A DNA stretch of 64,000 bases from Nocardioides sp. J54 (lineage in GTDB: Bacteria > Actinomycetota > Actinomycetes > Propionibacteriales > Nocardioidaceae): positions 1 to 64,000 of the forward strand of contig NZ_JAER01000013.1 of the NCBI RefSeq assembly GCF_000519005.1. Reading direction: 5' to 3'. Made by a program: the position numbers and the translations under genes. The number at the start of each line of letters is the position of its first letter. Position 1 is the stretch's first letter. Under the pieces are notes generated by a model that made no database searches, was not told the origin of the DNA, and saw nothing but the letters and a program-made list of their open reading frames with translations. Positions 8,038 to 16,388 of the stretch are shown piece by piece.

Positions 8038-8828
8038 CCGACCAGCCCGCCGACCTGCCTGCCGACCTGCCTGCCGGCCTGCCTGCGGACCTGCCCGACT
8101 GGCTGCTGCCCGTCGCGGAGGGCGCCCGGGCGATCGAGGGCAGCGACCTGACGGCGTTCCTGCCCCCGCCGGGCCGCGAGGTCCGCCGCGGCGCGGTGCT
8201 GATGCTCCTCGGCGAGCGCGACGTGCTGCTCACCGAGCGCGCCCACGACATGCGCTCCCACCCCGGCCAGGTCTCCTTCCCCGGCGGCAGCATCGACCCC
8301 GGCGAGACGGCGGTGCAGGCTGCGCTGCGCGAGGCGGAGGAGGAGATCGGCGTCGACCCCGCCGGCGTCGAGGTGTTCGGCAAGCTCCCCGAGCTGTGGC
8401 TGCCGCCGTCGAACTTCGCGGTCACCCCGATCCTGGGCTGGTGGCGCGAGCCCGGCCCGGTCCGGGTCGCCTCGCCGGAGGAGGTGCACGCGATCCACCG
8501 GGTCACCCTCGAGGAGCTGTTCGCGCCCGAGCACCGCATCCAGGTCCGCCACCCCGGCGGGTGGACCGGTCCCGGCTTCCTGATCGGCCCCGACAAGGAC
8601 GTCATCCTGTGGGGCTTCACCGGCGGCATCCTCACCCGGTTCTTCGACTTCCTCGGGTGGCTCCCGCCGGTGGCGGACCCGCCGGTGCATGATCTCCCCG
8701 ACTACATGCTCGCCGAGTACGCCCGCCGGACCAGCCGGACGGCCGCCGCTCCGGGCGCCGAGGAACCGGGGGACGACGGCATGGACATCCTGGAGCCGAA
8801 CGACGCCGACCAGCCGGGTGACGCGTGA
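8034..8828 (+). CDS. NUDIX hydrolase, CoA pyrophosphatase type
   Basis: This 264-residue enzyme has the NUDIX box GGSIDPGETAVQAALREAEE and the preceding motif MRSHPGQVSFPGG, which together mark the NudL/PCD1 group that splits coenzyme A into phosphopantetheine and 3',5'-ADP. The N-terminus contains an imperfect four-residue repeat (PADLPADLPAGLPADLP, residues 3-20), unusual for the family and encoded by a near-tandem DNA repeat. The C-terminal 35 residues are acidic. ATG 8034 overlaps the upstream TGA, and its own TGA overlaps the GTG of the MarP gene. Confidence 0.87.
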   Translation: MTDQPADLPADLPAGLPADLPDWLLPVAEGARAIEGSDLTAFLPPPGREVRRGAVLMLLGERDVLLTERAHDMRSHPGQVSFPGGSIDPGETAVQAALREAEEEIGVDPAGVEVFGKLPELWLPPSNFAVTPILGWWREPGPVRVASPEEVHAIHRVTLEELFAPEHRIQVRHPGGWTGPGFLIGPDKDVILWGFTGGILTRFFDFLGWLPPVADPPVHDLPDYMLAEYARRTSRTAAAPGAEEPGDDGMDILEPNDADQPGDA

Positions 8829-10009
8829 ACCTCCTCGACTGGCTGCTGCTCCTGCTCGTCCTCGCCTACGCCCTGTCCGGCTACTGGCAGGGCTTCGTCA
8901 CCGGCGCCTTCGCCACGATCGGCCTGCTCGCCGGAGGCCTGCTCGGCATCCTCGGCGCGCCGCTCGTGCTGAGCCGCTTCGAGCCCTCGCTCGCCGTCTC
9001 GCTCGGTGCGCTGTTCATCGTCATCCTCTGCGCCTCGCTGGGCCAGGCCCTCCTGCAGTACGCCGGCGCGCGGGTCCGCGAGCGCATCACCTGGCAACCC
9101 GCGCGCGCCCTCGACGCCGTCGGGGGCGCGCTGCTGAGCGCCCTGGCCGTGCTGCTCGTCGCGTGGGCGCTGGGTGTCGCGATCACCGGCACCCGGATCG
9201 GCTCGGTCACCACCCTGGTCCGCAGCTCGACGGTGCTCGCGAAGGTCAACGACGCGCTGCCCGACGCCGCCCCCAACGCGCTCAAGGCGTTCAACAACGT
9301 CGTCGGCACCGGCTTCTTCCCGCGCTACCTCGAGCCGTTCGCGCCCGAGCAGATCGTCGAGGTCCAGCCCGGGCCGACCGACCTGCCCCGCTCGGCGGCC
9401 ATCCGCGAGGTCCGCCCGAGCGTGGTGAAGATCCGCGGCGCCAACAAGTGCGGCCGCGGCGTGGAGGGCACCGGCTTCGTCTACGCCCCCGGCCGGGTGA
9501 TGACCAACGCCCACGTCGTCGCCGGCGTCGAGGACCCCGAGGTCAGCATCGGCGGCGGCACCGAGCTGGCCCGCGTCGTGCACTACGACCGCGAGCTCGA
9601 CGTCGCCGTCCTGGCCCTCGACACCGGCGACGTGCCGGTGCTCCGCTTCGACAAGGGCACCGAGGCCAAGGACCCGGTCGCGATCGTCGGCTACCCGCAG
9701 GACGGTCCCTTCGACGTGCAGACCGGGCGCGTGCGGGCGATGCAGAACCTCCGCTCGCCCGACATCTACGGCTCCGGCACCGTCATCCGCGAGGTGTTCT
9801 CGCTGCGCGGGCTGGTGCGTCCCGGCAACTCCGGCGGCCCGATCATCACCCCGCAGGGCCGCGTCGCCGGCGTCGTCTTCGCGGCATCGGTGACCGACCC
9901 CGAGACCGGCTACGCGCTCACCGCCAGCCAGGTCGAGGAGAGTGCGGCGAAGGGGCGCGCGCCGGAGACCGAGGGGCGTGAGGCGGACACCGGCGCCTGC
10001 GCTGCGTGA
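8825..10009 (+). CDS. MarP-like membrane serine protease (CvpA plus trypsin-like domains)
   Basis: A 394-residue periplasmic protease anchored by four predicted helices in the first 125 residues (CvpA/colicin V-type membrane domain). The chymotrypsin-fold protease domain has His230 (TNAHVV), Asp259 (ELDVAVL) and Ser336 (GNSGGP), nearly the spacing of M. tuberculosis MarP (Rv3671c), which is required for acid resistance and cleaves the peptidoglycan hydrolase RipA. Cys209 lies just before the protease core and could form the redox-sensitive disulphide described for MarP. It is the last gene of the nth-TlpA-NUDIX-MarP run, as in mycobacteria. An NlpC/P60 hydrolase that could be a substrate is encoded at 22887. 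Confidence 0.88.
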   Translation: MNLLDWLLLLLVLAYALSGYWQGFVTGAFATIGLLAGGLLGILGAPLVLSRFEPSLAVSLGALFIVILCASLGQALLQYAGARVRERITWQPARALDAVGGALLSALAVLLVAWALGVAITGTRIGSVTTLVRSSTVLAKVNDALPDAAPNALKAFNNVVGTGFFPRYLEPFAPEQIVEVQPGPTDLPRSAAIREVRPSVVKIRGANKCGRGVEGTGFVYAPGRVMTNAHVVAGVEDPEVSIGGGTELARVVHYDRELDVAVLALDTGDVPVLRFDKGTEAKDPVAIVGYPQDGPFDVQTGRVRAMQNLRSPDIYGSGTVIREVFSLRGLVRPGNSGGPIITPQGRVAGVVFAASVTDPETGYALTASQVEESAAKGRAPETEGREADTGACAA

Positions 10010-10029
10010 CCCACGGCATCATTGCCCGC

Positions 10030-11292
10030 ATGACCGGCTCCGCGATGTACCCCGCCTACCCTGCGCCGAGCGAGCAGGCGGTCCGGCTCTTCGACGAGAT
10101 GAAGGCGTTCCTCGCCGAGGACGTCTTCCCCGCCGAGGAGGCCTATGCGCGCTACCGCGAGGAGCGGGGCCCGGACGACCACACCGTCCCACCCGTCGTC
10201 GAGGACCTGAAGGTGCGCGCCCGCGAGCGCGGGCTGTGGAACCTCTTCCTGCCCAGCGAGTCCGGGCTGACCCAGCTCGAGTACGCCACCATCGCCGAGC
10301 TGTCCGGCTGGAGCCTGGAGATCGCCCCGGAGGCGATCAACTGCCAGGCGCCCGACACCGGCAACATGGAGCTGCTGCACCTCGTGGGCACGCCCGAGCA
10401 GCAGGAGACGTGGCTGAAGCCCCTGCTGGACGGTGAGATCCGCTCCGCGTTCGCGATGACCGAGCCGGCGGTGGCGTCCTCGGACGCCACCAACATCGAG
10501 ACCCGGATCGAGCGCGACGGCGACGAGTACGTCATCAACGGCCGCAAGTGGTGGATCACCGGCGCCGCCGACCCGCGCTGCAAGGTGCTCATCGTGATGG
10601 GCAAGACCGACCCGACCGCCGCGACCCACCGCCAGCAGTCGATGGTGATCGTCCCCGTCGACACCCCCGGCGTGGAGGTCAGACGGTCCTACCCGGTCTT
10701 CGGCCACCAGGACCAGCACGGCCACTGCGTCATCGAGTTCACCGACGCCCGCGTCCCCCTGTCGAACCTGCTCGGCGAGGAGGGCGGCGGCTTCGCGGCC
10801 GCGCAGATGCGCCTGGGCCCCGGCCGCATCCACCACGTGATGCGGGCCCTCGGCGCGGGTGAGCGGGCGCTGGCGATGATGGTGCAGCGCGCGAAGACCC
10901 GCACGGCGTTCGGCGGCCTGCTCGCCGAGCAGTCCGCGGTGCGGGAGAAGATCGCCGAGTCCCGCATCGAGCTCGACCAGGCTCGCGCGCTGTGCCACCT
11001 GGCGGCGTACACGGTCGACGGGGAGGGCAACAAGGCCGCGCGCCACCTCATCGCCGCCGCCAAGGTCGCCGTCCCGCGCGCCGTGCTGTCCGTCATCGAC
11101 CGGGCCATCCAGCTGCACGGGGCCGCCGGCATCAGCGACGCCACGCCGCTGGCCGCGCTCTGGGGCTGGCACCGCGCGATGCGGATCTTCGACGGTCCCG
11201 ACGAGGCCCACCTGACCACCCTCGGCCGGGCCGAGATCACGCGCGACCCGCTCTTCGACCTCCCGGCCTCGCTCCACGACCAGTTCCGCTGA
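10030..11292 (+). CDS. Acyl-CoA dehydrogenase
   Basis: This FAD enzyme introduces a double bond next to the thioester of acyl-CoA substrates. FAMTEPAVASSDATNIETRI is the flavin/substrate-binding stretch, KWWITGAADPRC belongs to the central beta domain, and the C-terminal helices include RKTRTAFGG-like RAKTRTAFGGLL and QLHGAAGISDATPLA. It is 420 residues from ATG 10030; a GTG at 10006 overlapping the MarP stop would add eight residues, and the sequence does not decide between them. The enoyl-CoA hydratase gene follows 22 bp later, suggesting a two-step beta-oxidation unit. The substrate chain is unknown. Confidence 0.87.
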   Translation: MTGSAMYPAYPAPSEQAVRLFDEMKAFLAEDVFPAEEAYARYREERGPDDHTVPPVVEDLKVRARERGLWNLFLPSESGLTQLEYATIAELSGWSLEIAPEAINCQAPDTGNMELLHLVGTPEQQETWLKPLLDGEIRSAFAMTEPAVASSDATNIETRIERDGDEYVINGRKWWITGAADPRCKVLIVMGKTDPTAATHRQQSMVIVPVDTPGVEVRRSYPVFGHQDQHGHCVIEFTDARVPLSNLLGEEGGGFAAAQMRLGPGRIHHVMRALGAGERALAMMVQRAKTRTAFGGLLAEQSAVREKIAESRIELDQARALCHLAAYTVDGEGNKAARHLIAAAKVAVPRAVLSVIDRAIQLHGAAGISDATPLAALWGWHRAMRIFDGPDEAHLTTLGRAEITRDPLFDLPASLHDQFR

Positions 11293-11314
11293 ACCGAAGG
11301 AAGAACCACTCCCC

Positions 11315-12082
11315 ATGAGCCTCGTCCGCTACGCGTACGCCGACGGCATCGCCCGCATCACCCTCGCCAACCCCGACGGTGGCAACGTGATCAACCCCGG
11401 GTCCGTCGAGCAGCTGCTCGACGCCGTCCGCAGCGCCCACCGCGACGCCGCCCGCGTGATCGTCATCGACGCGGAGGGACGCTTCTTCTCCGTCGGCGGT
11501 GACCTCGCCGGCATGGCCGGCGCGGACGACGCGGGCCTGTTCATCGACGACCTCGCCGACGCCCTGCACCGCATCGTCAGCGAGCTGGTCCGCTCCGACG
11601 CGATCGTCGTGACCGTGGTCCAGGGCGCGGCCGCCGGCGCCGGCTTCCCGCTGGCCGCGGTCGGCGACGTCGTCATCGCGGCCGACACGGCGAAGTTCAG
11701 CCTCGCCTACGGCAAGGTCGGGCTCTCGCCCGACGGCGGGAGCTCGCTGCTGGTCAACACCCTGGGCCTGCACCGCACGCTGCGCCTGGCGATCCTCGGC
11801 GACATGCTCACCGCGCAGGAGGCGTACGACGCCGGCCTGGTCGCGCGCGTCGTCCCGGCCGACGAGCTCGCCGCCACCGCCGAGAAGGTCGTCGCACAGC
11901 TCGCTGCCGCCTCCGGCACCGCGAGCGCGGCCGCGAAGCGCCTGCTCCGCACCGCCGCTGCCCCGACGCCGGAGACCGCGCTGCGCGAGGAGACGCTGTC
12001 GATCCGTGAGCTCGTGGTCTCGCCGGACGGCAGGGAGGGCGTGTCCGCGTTCCTGGAGAAGCGGGCGCCGAAGTTCAACTGA
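11315..12082 (+). CDS. Enoyl-CoA hydratase/isomerase family protein
   Basis: A 255-residue crotonase-fold enzyme. The oxyanion-hole segments are RFFSVGGDLAGM (about 50-61) and QGAAAGAGFPLAAVGDVVIA (about 103-122). The second catalytic Glu of classical hydratases is replaced in the segment LSPDGGSS, where Asp stands at the usual position of the isomerase group, so an isomerase or hydratase activity is equally possible. A GAAGGAAG ribosome site precedes the ATG. It is cotranscribed with the acyl-CoA dehydrogenase and ends 34 bp before the convergent DUF2236 gene. Confidence 0.86.
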   Translation: MSLVRYAYADGIARITLANPDGGNVINPGSVEQLLDAVRSAHRDAARVIVIDAEGRFFSVGGDLAGMAGADDAGLFIDDLADALHRIVSELVRSDAIVVTVVQGAAAGAGFPLAAVGDVVIAADTAKFSLAYGKVGLSPDGGSSLLVNTLGLHRTLRLAILGDMLTAQEAYDAGLVARVVPADELAATAEKVVAQLAAASGTASAAAKRLLRTAAAPTPETALREETLSIRELVVSPDGREGVSAFLEKRAPKFN

Positions 12083-12116
12083 GCCCGACCGGCCGGTCGC
12101 CGTACCCGGCGGGTGC

Positions 12117-13007
12117 TCAGGCGGGCGCGGACTCGTGCCGCACCGGGCACCCGCCGAGGCCGGGCACCGGCTGGGTGCCGAGCTCGGCGAGGCGGAACCC
12201 GTCGGGGTAGCTCTTGATCCGCGGCAGGTCGGCGGTGAACGTCGGCTTCCGCTTCGACGGCGTCCAGCGCAGCAGTCGCGCGCGGGCGCGCATCGCGGCG
12301 CGGCTCACCTTCCGGGCGACCGGTCCGGGGTCGGTGTAGGCGAACGCCTCCAGCAGCGGCTCGTCCATCAGCGCCCGGCTGAACACCTCGACCGGCTTGC
12401 GCAGCGGGCGCGGGTAGAACGTCGTCAGCAGCGCCAGCGTCGAGTCCGCGACCCGGCGACCGCCGGCGTCGAAGTCGAAGTGCTCGCGCTCGTAGTCGTC
12501 CATGAGGTGCATGAACCCGTCGTAGGTCTCCGGGATGTCCTTGATGCCCATGTGCCGGCCCAGCGCGCGGTAGTAGTTGACGCTGGCGCGCAGCTCGGTG
12601 TCGGTGAACGAGCGCCAGCCGTAGTCGTCGAGCCACCGCTTCGGCACCACCACGAACGTCGACAGCACGTAGAGGAAGTCGTCGTTGCTGATGTCGTAGG
12701 AGCGGTGCATCTGGTTGATGCGCCGGATGGCCGTCTTGCCCTCGGGGCTGTCGAAGCCGTGCACGAAGGGCGCCTCGAGCAGGAGCGCGGTGTCGTCGTA
12801 CCGCTTCTGCACCTGGGTGGTGAACGCGCCGGTCTCGTGGAGCAGCCGACCGACGCTCGGCACCGCGTAGGTGCGGAAGAGCGCGAAGCTGAGCGCCTGG
12901 GTGATGTCCCAGGTGAACTCGTAGAGCGCGAGGTTCTGGTAGATCTCGACGTAGTCGGTCTCGGGGTCCAGCTGCTCGTTCCGGTCGCGCCACAACGTCT
13001 TCGCCAT
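12117..13007 (-). CDS. DUF2236 / MpaB-type oxygenase family protein
   Basis: This 296-residue, mostly helical protein resembles the DUF2236 (ER-bound oxygenase MpaB/MpaB'/Lcp catalytic domain) family, whose characterised members bind haem b and cleave rubber or lipid chains oxidatively. The motif MHRSYDISNDDFLYVLSTF (about 100-118) is the conserved HxxY...D region. There is no signal peptide. The ATG at 13007 has TATCGT 6 nt upstream on the minus strand. It is divergent from the Old Yellow Enzyme gene, and a KstR-like palindrome lies between them, pointing to a joint role in lipid or steroid breakdown. The activity is inferred from the family only. Confidence 0.8.
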   Translation of the reverse strand: MAKTLWRDRNEQLDPETDYVEIYQNLALYEFTWDITQALSFALFRTYAVPSVGRLLHETGAFTTQVQKRYDDTALLLEAPFVHGFDSPEGKTAIRRINQMHRSYDISNDDFLYVLSTFVVVPKRWLDDYGWRSFTDTELRASVNYYRALGRHMGIKDIPETYDGFMHLMDDYEREHFDFDAGGRRVADSTLALLTTFYPRPLRKPVEVFSRALMDEPLLEAFAYTDPGPVARKVSRAAMRARARLLRWTPSKRKPTFTADLPRIKSYPDGFRLAELGTQPVPGLGGCPVRHESAPA

Positions 13008-13013
13008 GCGCCG

Positions 13014-13019
13014 ACGATA
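13014..13019 (-). promoter_or_regulatory. Leaderless -10 hexamer TATCGT
   Basis: On the minus strand TATCGT ends 6 nt before the ATG at 13007. Confidence 0.5.
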
Positions 13020-13044
13020 GGGGACGTAAGTCGAGTTATGCTAG

Positions 13045-13058
13045 TGGAACACGTTACA
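13045..13058. promoter_or_regulatory. KstR-like operator TGGAACACGTTACA
   Basis: This matches the published KstR consensus TNNAACNNGTTNNA at every fixed position. It overlaps the -10 hexamer of the Old Yellow Enzyme gene (13055-13060) and lies just upstream of the promoter of the divergent DUF2236 gene, so one repressor could control both. A second match sits at 14415. Confidence 0.65.
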
Positions 13059-13060
13059 GT
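13055..13060 (+). promoter_or_regulatory. Leaderless -10 hexamer TACAGT
   Basis: TACAGT ends 6 nt before GTG 13067 and overlaps the KstR-like operator by 4 bp. Confidence 0.55.
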
Positions 13061-13066
13061 TTTCTC

Positions 13067-14278
13067 GTGACCGACATCCCCGACGTCTTCAGCCCCGCCG
13101 ACCTCGGCCCGGTGCGCCTGCGCAACCGCACCGTCAAGGCGGCCACCTTCGAGGGCCGGACCCCGCACGGCGAGGTGACCGACGAGCTCATCGCCTACCA
13201 CCGCGCCCCCGCGGCGGGCGGCGTCGGCCTGACCACGGTCGCCTACCTCGCCGTCGCGCCCGAGGGCCGCACGCACGCCGAGCAGATCGTCGTCTCCGAG
13301 CGCACGCTGCCCGGCCTGGCGCGCCTCGCCGACGAGGTGCACGCCACTGGTGCCGCGATCGCTGCGCAGGTCGGCCACGCCGGTCCGGTCGCCAACGGCC
13401 GCTCGAACGGAGCCCAGGCCATCGCGGCCAGCGCGATGCCGAGCCCGCTGTCGATGCAGATGATCCGCTCGGCGACGGAGAAGGACCTGGCCCGGGTGAC
13501 GCAGGCGTACGTCGACGCGGCCCGCCTGCTGGTGCGCGCGGGCTTCGACGTCCTCGAGCTGCACATGGCGCACTCGTACTTCATCTCCTCCTTCCTCGCG
13601 CCCGCCCTCAACCGCCGCCGCGACCGCTGGGGCGGCGACCTCGAGCGCCGCGCCCGCCTCGCCCGGCAGGTCGCGCGCGTCGTGCGCGAGGAGGTCGGCG
13701 ACGCCGTCGCCGTCACCGCCAAGGTCTCCGTCTCCGACGGCTACCCCGGCGGCGTCACCACCGAGACCGGCCTCGAGGTCGCCCGCCTGCTCGAGGCCGA
13801 CGGCCACCTCGACGCCCTGCAGCTCTCCGGCGGCTCGTCGCTGATGAACCCGATGTACCTCTTCCGCGGCGGCGCCCCCGTCGACGAGTTCGCGGCGTCG
13901 ATGCCGACGGTCGTGAAGTGGGGCATGAAGACCCCCGTCGGGCGGCGGTTCATGAAGGAGTACCCCTTCGAGGAGGGCTACTTCCGCGAGAAGGCGCAGG
14001 TCTTCCGCCGCGAGCTGGCGATGCCGCTCATGCTGCTCGGCGGCATCAACCGGCTCGACACCATGCAGCAGGCGATGGCCGACGGCTTCGACTTCGTCGC
14101 CATGGGCCGCGCCCTGCTCCGCGAGCCCGACCTGGTCAACCGCCTGCAGGCCGGCGAGGCGCAGCGGGGCATCTGCATCCACTGCAACCGCTGCATGCCG
14201 ACGATCTACTCCGGCACGCGGTGCCCCGAGTGGGGGCCGGGGGAGGTCATCCCGGTGCCGTCGGTGGGCGAGCGCTGA
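13067..14278 (+). CDS. Old Yellow Enzyme family NADH:flavin oxidoreductase
   Basis: A 403-residue FMN-dependent TIM-barrel reductase. It starts with FSPADLGPVRLRNRTVKAATFEGRTP, has QVGHAG at the FMN/substrate site and ends with LLGGINR, FVAMGRALLREPDLVNR and a CIHCNRCM...C cluster. The last group resembles the 4Fe-4S ligands of 2,4-dienoyl-CoA reductase-type enzymes, yet the C-terminal FAD/NAD domain of those is absent, so an external electron donor is likely. The GTG start is fixed by TACAGT 6 nt upstream. The KstR-like operator suggests steroid or fatty-acid catabolism. The stop is followed immediately by a 24-bp palindrome (14282). Confidence 0.87.
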   Translation: MTDIPDVFSPADLGPVRLRNRTVKAATFEGRTPHGEVTDELIAYHRAPAAGGVGLTTVAYLAVAPEGRTHAEQIVVSERTLPGLARLADEVHATGAAIAAQVGHAGPVANGRSNGAQAIAASAMPSPLSMQMIRSATEKDLARVTQAYVDAARLLVRAGFDVLELHMAHSYFISSFLAPALNRRRDRWGGDLERRARLARQVARVVREEVGDAVAVTAKVSVSDGYPGGVTTETGLEVARLLEADGHLDALQLSGGSSLMNPMYLFRGGAPVDEFAASMPTVVKWGMKTPVGRRFMKEYPFEEGYFREKAQVFRRELAMPLMLLGGINRLDTMQQAMADGFDFVAMGRALLREPDLVNRLQAGEAQRGICIHCNRCMPTIYSGTRCPEWGPGEVIPVPSVGER

Positions 14279-14281
14279 GGG

Positions 14282-14388
14282 GTTTCACCACCTAGGTGGT
14301 GAAACTGCGCCACTGGGCACACGAAACTTGCAGATTCGGGCCTGATTTCCTGCGCCAGGCCGGGGTTTCACCACCTAGGTGGTGAAAC
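14282..14388. repeat. Paired-palindrome intergenic element, copy 1
   Basis: Two identical 24-bp perfect palindromes (GTTTCACCACCT plus its reverse complement) at 14282-14305 and 14365-14388 flank 59 bp containing ACTGGGCACACGAAAC. A second copy of the same design lies at 22681-22788 in the opposite orientation. It begins 4 bp after the stop of the Old Yellow Enzyme gene, so it may also terminate transcription. Confidence 0.85.
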
Positions 14389-14414
14389 TGCGCCGAAGAA
14401 CCCTTCCCGAAAAC

Positions 14415-14428
14415 TAGAACTCGTTCTA
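14415..14428. promoter_or_regulatory. KstR-like operator TAGAACTCGTTCTA
   Basis: This perfect 14-bp palindrome fully matches TNNAACNNGTTNNA and overlaps the -10 hexamer of the next gene by two bases, the expected position for a repressor. A second small palindrome, CTGTGAC-N6-GTCACAG, spans the start codon at 14429-14448. Confidence 0.72.
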
Positions 14429-14432
14429 CTGT
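14427..14432 (+). promoter_or_regulatory. Leaderless -10 hexamer TACTGT
   Basis: TACTGT ends 7 nt before ATG 14440; it rules against the GTG at 14431, which lies inside the hexamer. Confidence 0.55.
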
Positions 14433-14439
14433 GACCACC

Positions 14440-15555
14440 ATGTCACAGGTCATCCCCGACAAGCCGCTGCGCGTGGTCGTCTGGTCCACCGGCACCATCG
14501 GACGGCACGCGATCGCGGGCGTCGACGCCCACCCGGACCTCGAGCTGGTCGGGGTGTGGACCTCCACGCCCGACAAGCACGGCAAGGACGCCGGGGAGCT
14601 GGCCGGGCTCGGCCGCGAGCTCGGCATCGCCGCCACGACCGACCGCGACGAGCTCGTCGCGCTGCGGCCGGACTGCGTCGTGCACGGTGCGATGACCGAC
14701 GACCGGGTGTTCGAGTCGATCGAGGACCTGACCGGCCTCCTGCGCGACGGCGTCAACGTGGTGTCGTCGGGGCCGGTGATCCTGCTGCACCGCGACGGCA
14801 CGCTGCCGGCCGAGATGATCGAGGCGATCGACGAGGCCGGGCGCCAGGGCGGCGCCAGCCTGCACGTCAACGGCATCGACCCCGGCTTCGCCAACGACGT
14901 GCTGCCGCTGGTGATGAGCAGCCTCAGCCAGCGCATCGACCACGTGAAGGTCAGCGAGATCGCGGACTACTCCACCTACTACCAGCCCGTCGTCATGCGC
15001 GACCTGTTCGGCTTCGGGCAGCCGCTCGACGCCACGCCGCTGCTGTGGGAGCCGGGCATCCTCACCACCGCCTGGGGGCCCGTCGTGCGCGTGATCGCCG
15101 CCGGCCTCGGCGTGACCCTTGACGAGCCGCTCGTCGAGGAGGTCGAGCGCCGCCCCGCCCCGCGCACCGTCAGCACCGTCTCCCTCGACGTCGAGGAGGG
15201 GACGATGGGCTCGGTGCGCTTCCGTGTCATCGGCACCGTCGACGGCGTCCCGCGGATCACCCTCGAGCACGTCACCCGCACCGACGCCGACGCCGAGCCG
15301 GACTGGCCCCGGCCCCACGAGGGCGACGGCTGCTACCGCATCGAGATCACGGGGGAGCCCTGCATGAAGGTCGAGTTCACCCACCACGGCGAGGACGGCG
15401 ACCACAACGTCTCCGGGATGATCGTCACCGCGCAGCGACTGATCAACGCGATCCCCGCCGTCGTCGCAGCCGAGCCCGGCCTGCGCACCGCCCTGGACCT
15501 GCCGCTGGTCACCGGCCGCGGCCTGGTCGCCGGTACGACGGGAGGCCGGCGCTGA
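14440..15555 (+). CDS. NAD(P)-binding dihydrodipicolinate reductase-like protein
   Basis: This 371-residue protein has an N-terminal Rossmann fold ([19 protein letters not shown], about 9-27) and a C-terminal domain similar to the family that includes 2,4-diaminopentanoate dehydrogenase and dihydrodipicolinate reductase-like proteins of actinobacteria. The second half has [15 protein letters not shown], a conserved loop of this group. The substrate is unknown; presence in a KstR-like-controlled block with an SDR and a metallo-hydrolase suggests a ring or side-chain degradation step rather than lysine synthesis. Its stop overlaps the ATG of the SDR (ATGA). Confidence 0.8.
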   Translation: MSQVIPDKPLRVVVWSTGTIGRHAIAGVDAHPDLELVGVWTSTPDKHGKDAGELAGLGRELGIAATTDRDELVALRPDCVVHGAMTDDRVFESIEDLTGLLRDGVNVVSSGPVILLHRDGTLPAEMIEAIDEAGRQGGASLHVNGIDPGFANDVLPLVMSSLSQRIDHVKVSEIADYSTYYQPVVMRDLFGFGQPLDATPLLWEPGILTTAWGPVVRVIAAGLGVTLDEPLVEEVERRPAPRTVSTVSLDVEEGTMGSVRFRVIGTVDGVPRITLEHVTRTDADAEPDWPRPHEGDGCYRIEITGEPCMKVEFTHHGEDGDHNVSGMIVTAQRLINAIPAVVAAEPGLRTALDLPLVTGRGLVAGTTGGRR

Positions 15556-16379
15556 TGGGCATCCTCGATCGCTTCACCCTCACCGACCACGTCGCCGTCG
15601 TCACCGGCGCCGGCCGCGGCATCGGCGCCGCCACCGCCGTCGCGCTCGCCGAGGCCGGCGCGGACGTGCTGATCTCCGCACGCACCGAGTCGCAGCTGGC
15701 CGAGGTCGCGCAACGGATCGAGGCCACCGGGCGACGCGCGGTCGTCGTACCGGCCAACCTCGCGCGCACCGACGAGGTCGCCGGGCTGGCGCAGGCGGCG
15801 TACGACGCCTTCGGGCGCCTCGACGTCGTCGTCAACAACGTCGGCGGCACCATCCCCAACGCCTTCCTCGACACCGAGGTCGACTACCTCGAGGAGTCCT
15901 TCCACTTCAACGTCTCCACCGCCCACGCGCTCAGCCGTGCAGCGGTGCCGCTGATGCTGGAGTCGGCCGGTGAGGGGCGGCAGAAGTCGATCACCTCGAT
16001 CAGCTCGATGATGGGCCGCTCGGCGGCGCGGGGCTACCTGGCCTACGGCGTCGCCAAGGCCGCGCTCGCGCACTGGACCCGGCTCGCCGCCACCGACCTC
16101 GCGCCCAGCATCCGCGTCAACGGCGTGTACGTCGGCTCGGTGATGACCAGCTCGCTGGAGTTCGTCGCGGGGGTGCCCGAGATGAAGCAGCAGATGGAGG
16201 ACGCGACCCCGCTCGGCAGGATCGGCGAGGCCGAGGACGTCGCCGCCGCGGTGGTCTACCTGTCCTCGCGGGCGGGGCAGTACCTCACCGGCAAGCTGAT
16301 CGAGGTCGACGGCGGGCTGCAGCAGCCGAACCTCGACCTGAACCTCCCCGACCTCCAGCCGGGAGCGAGGGCTCACTAA
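15555..16379 (+). CDS. Short-chain dehydrogenase/reductase (SDR)
   Basis: A 274-residue classical SDR. The cofactor motif TGAGRGIG is at about 18-25, NNVG at about 94-97, catalytic Ser in [10 protein letters not shown], and YxxxK as [11 protein letters not shown]. The tail [16 protein letters not shown] is typical of FabG-like members. NAD versus NADP preference is not obvious; position 41-43 (SAR) slightly favours NADP. It is translationally coupled to the upstream reductase. Its TAA stop is part of the TAAGGT hexamer that serves the next gene. The alcohol or ketone substrate is unknown; steroid or acyl-CoA intermediates are plausible from context. Confidence 0.87.
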   Translation: MGILDRFTLTDHVAVVTGAGRGIGAATAVALAEAGADVLISARTESQLAEVAQRIEATGRRAVVVPANLARTDEVAGLAQAAYDAFGRLDVVVNNVGGTIPNAFLDTEVDYLEESFHFNVSTAHALSRAAVPLMLESAGEGRQKSITSISSMMGRSAARGYLAYGVAKAALAHWTRLAATDLAPSIRVNGVYVGSVMTSSLEFVAGVPEMKQQMEDATPLGRIGEAEDVAAAVVYLSSRAGQYLTGKLIEVDGGLQQPNLDLNLPDLQPGARAH

Positions 16380-16382
16380 GGT
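16377..16382 (+). promoter_or_regulatory. Leaderless -10 hexamer TAAGGT overlapping a stop codon
   Basis: The TAA stop of the SDR gene forms the first half of TAAGGT, which ends 6 nt before ATG 16389. Confidence 0.5.
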
Positions 16383-16388
16383 CGCCGC

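Noticed and set aside
10006..10029. GTG 10006 as certain start of the acyl-CoA dehydrogenase
   Set aside because: It overlaps the MarP stop, but neither it nor ATG 10030 has a decisive ribosome site or TANNNT hexamer, so the shorter form was listed with the alternative noted.
14429..14448. CTGTGAC-N6-GTCACAG as a Crp site
   Set aside because: The TGTGA and TCACA halves are 8 bp apart instead of the 6 of the Crp consensus, and the palindrome covers the start codon; kept only as a remark under the KstR-like site.
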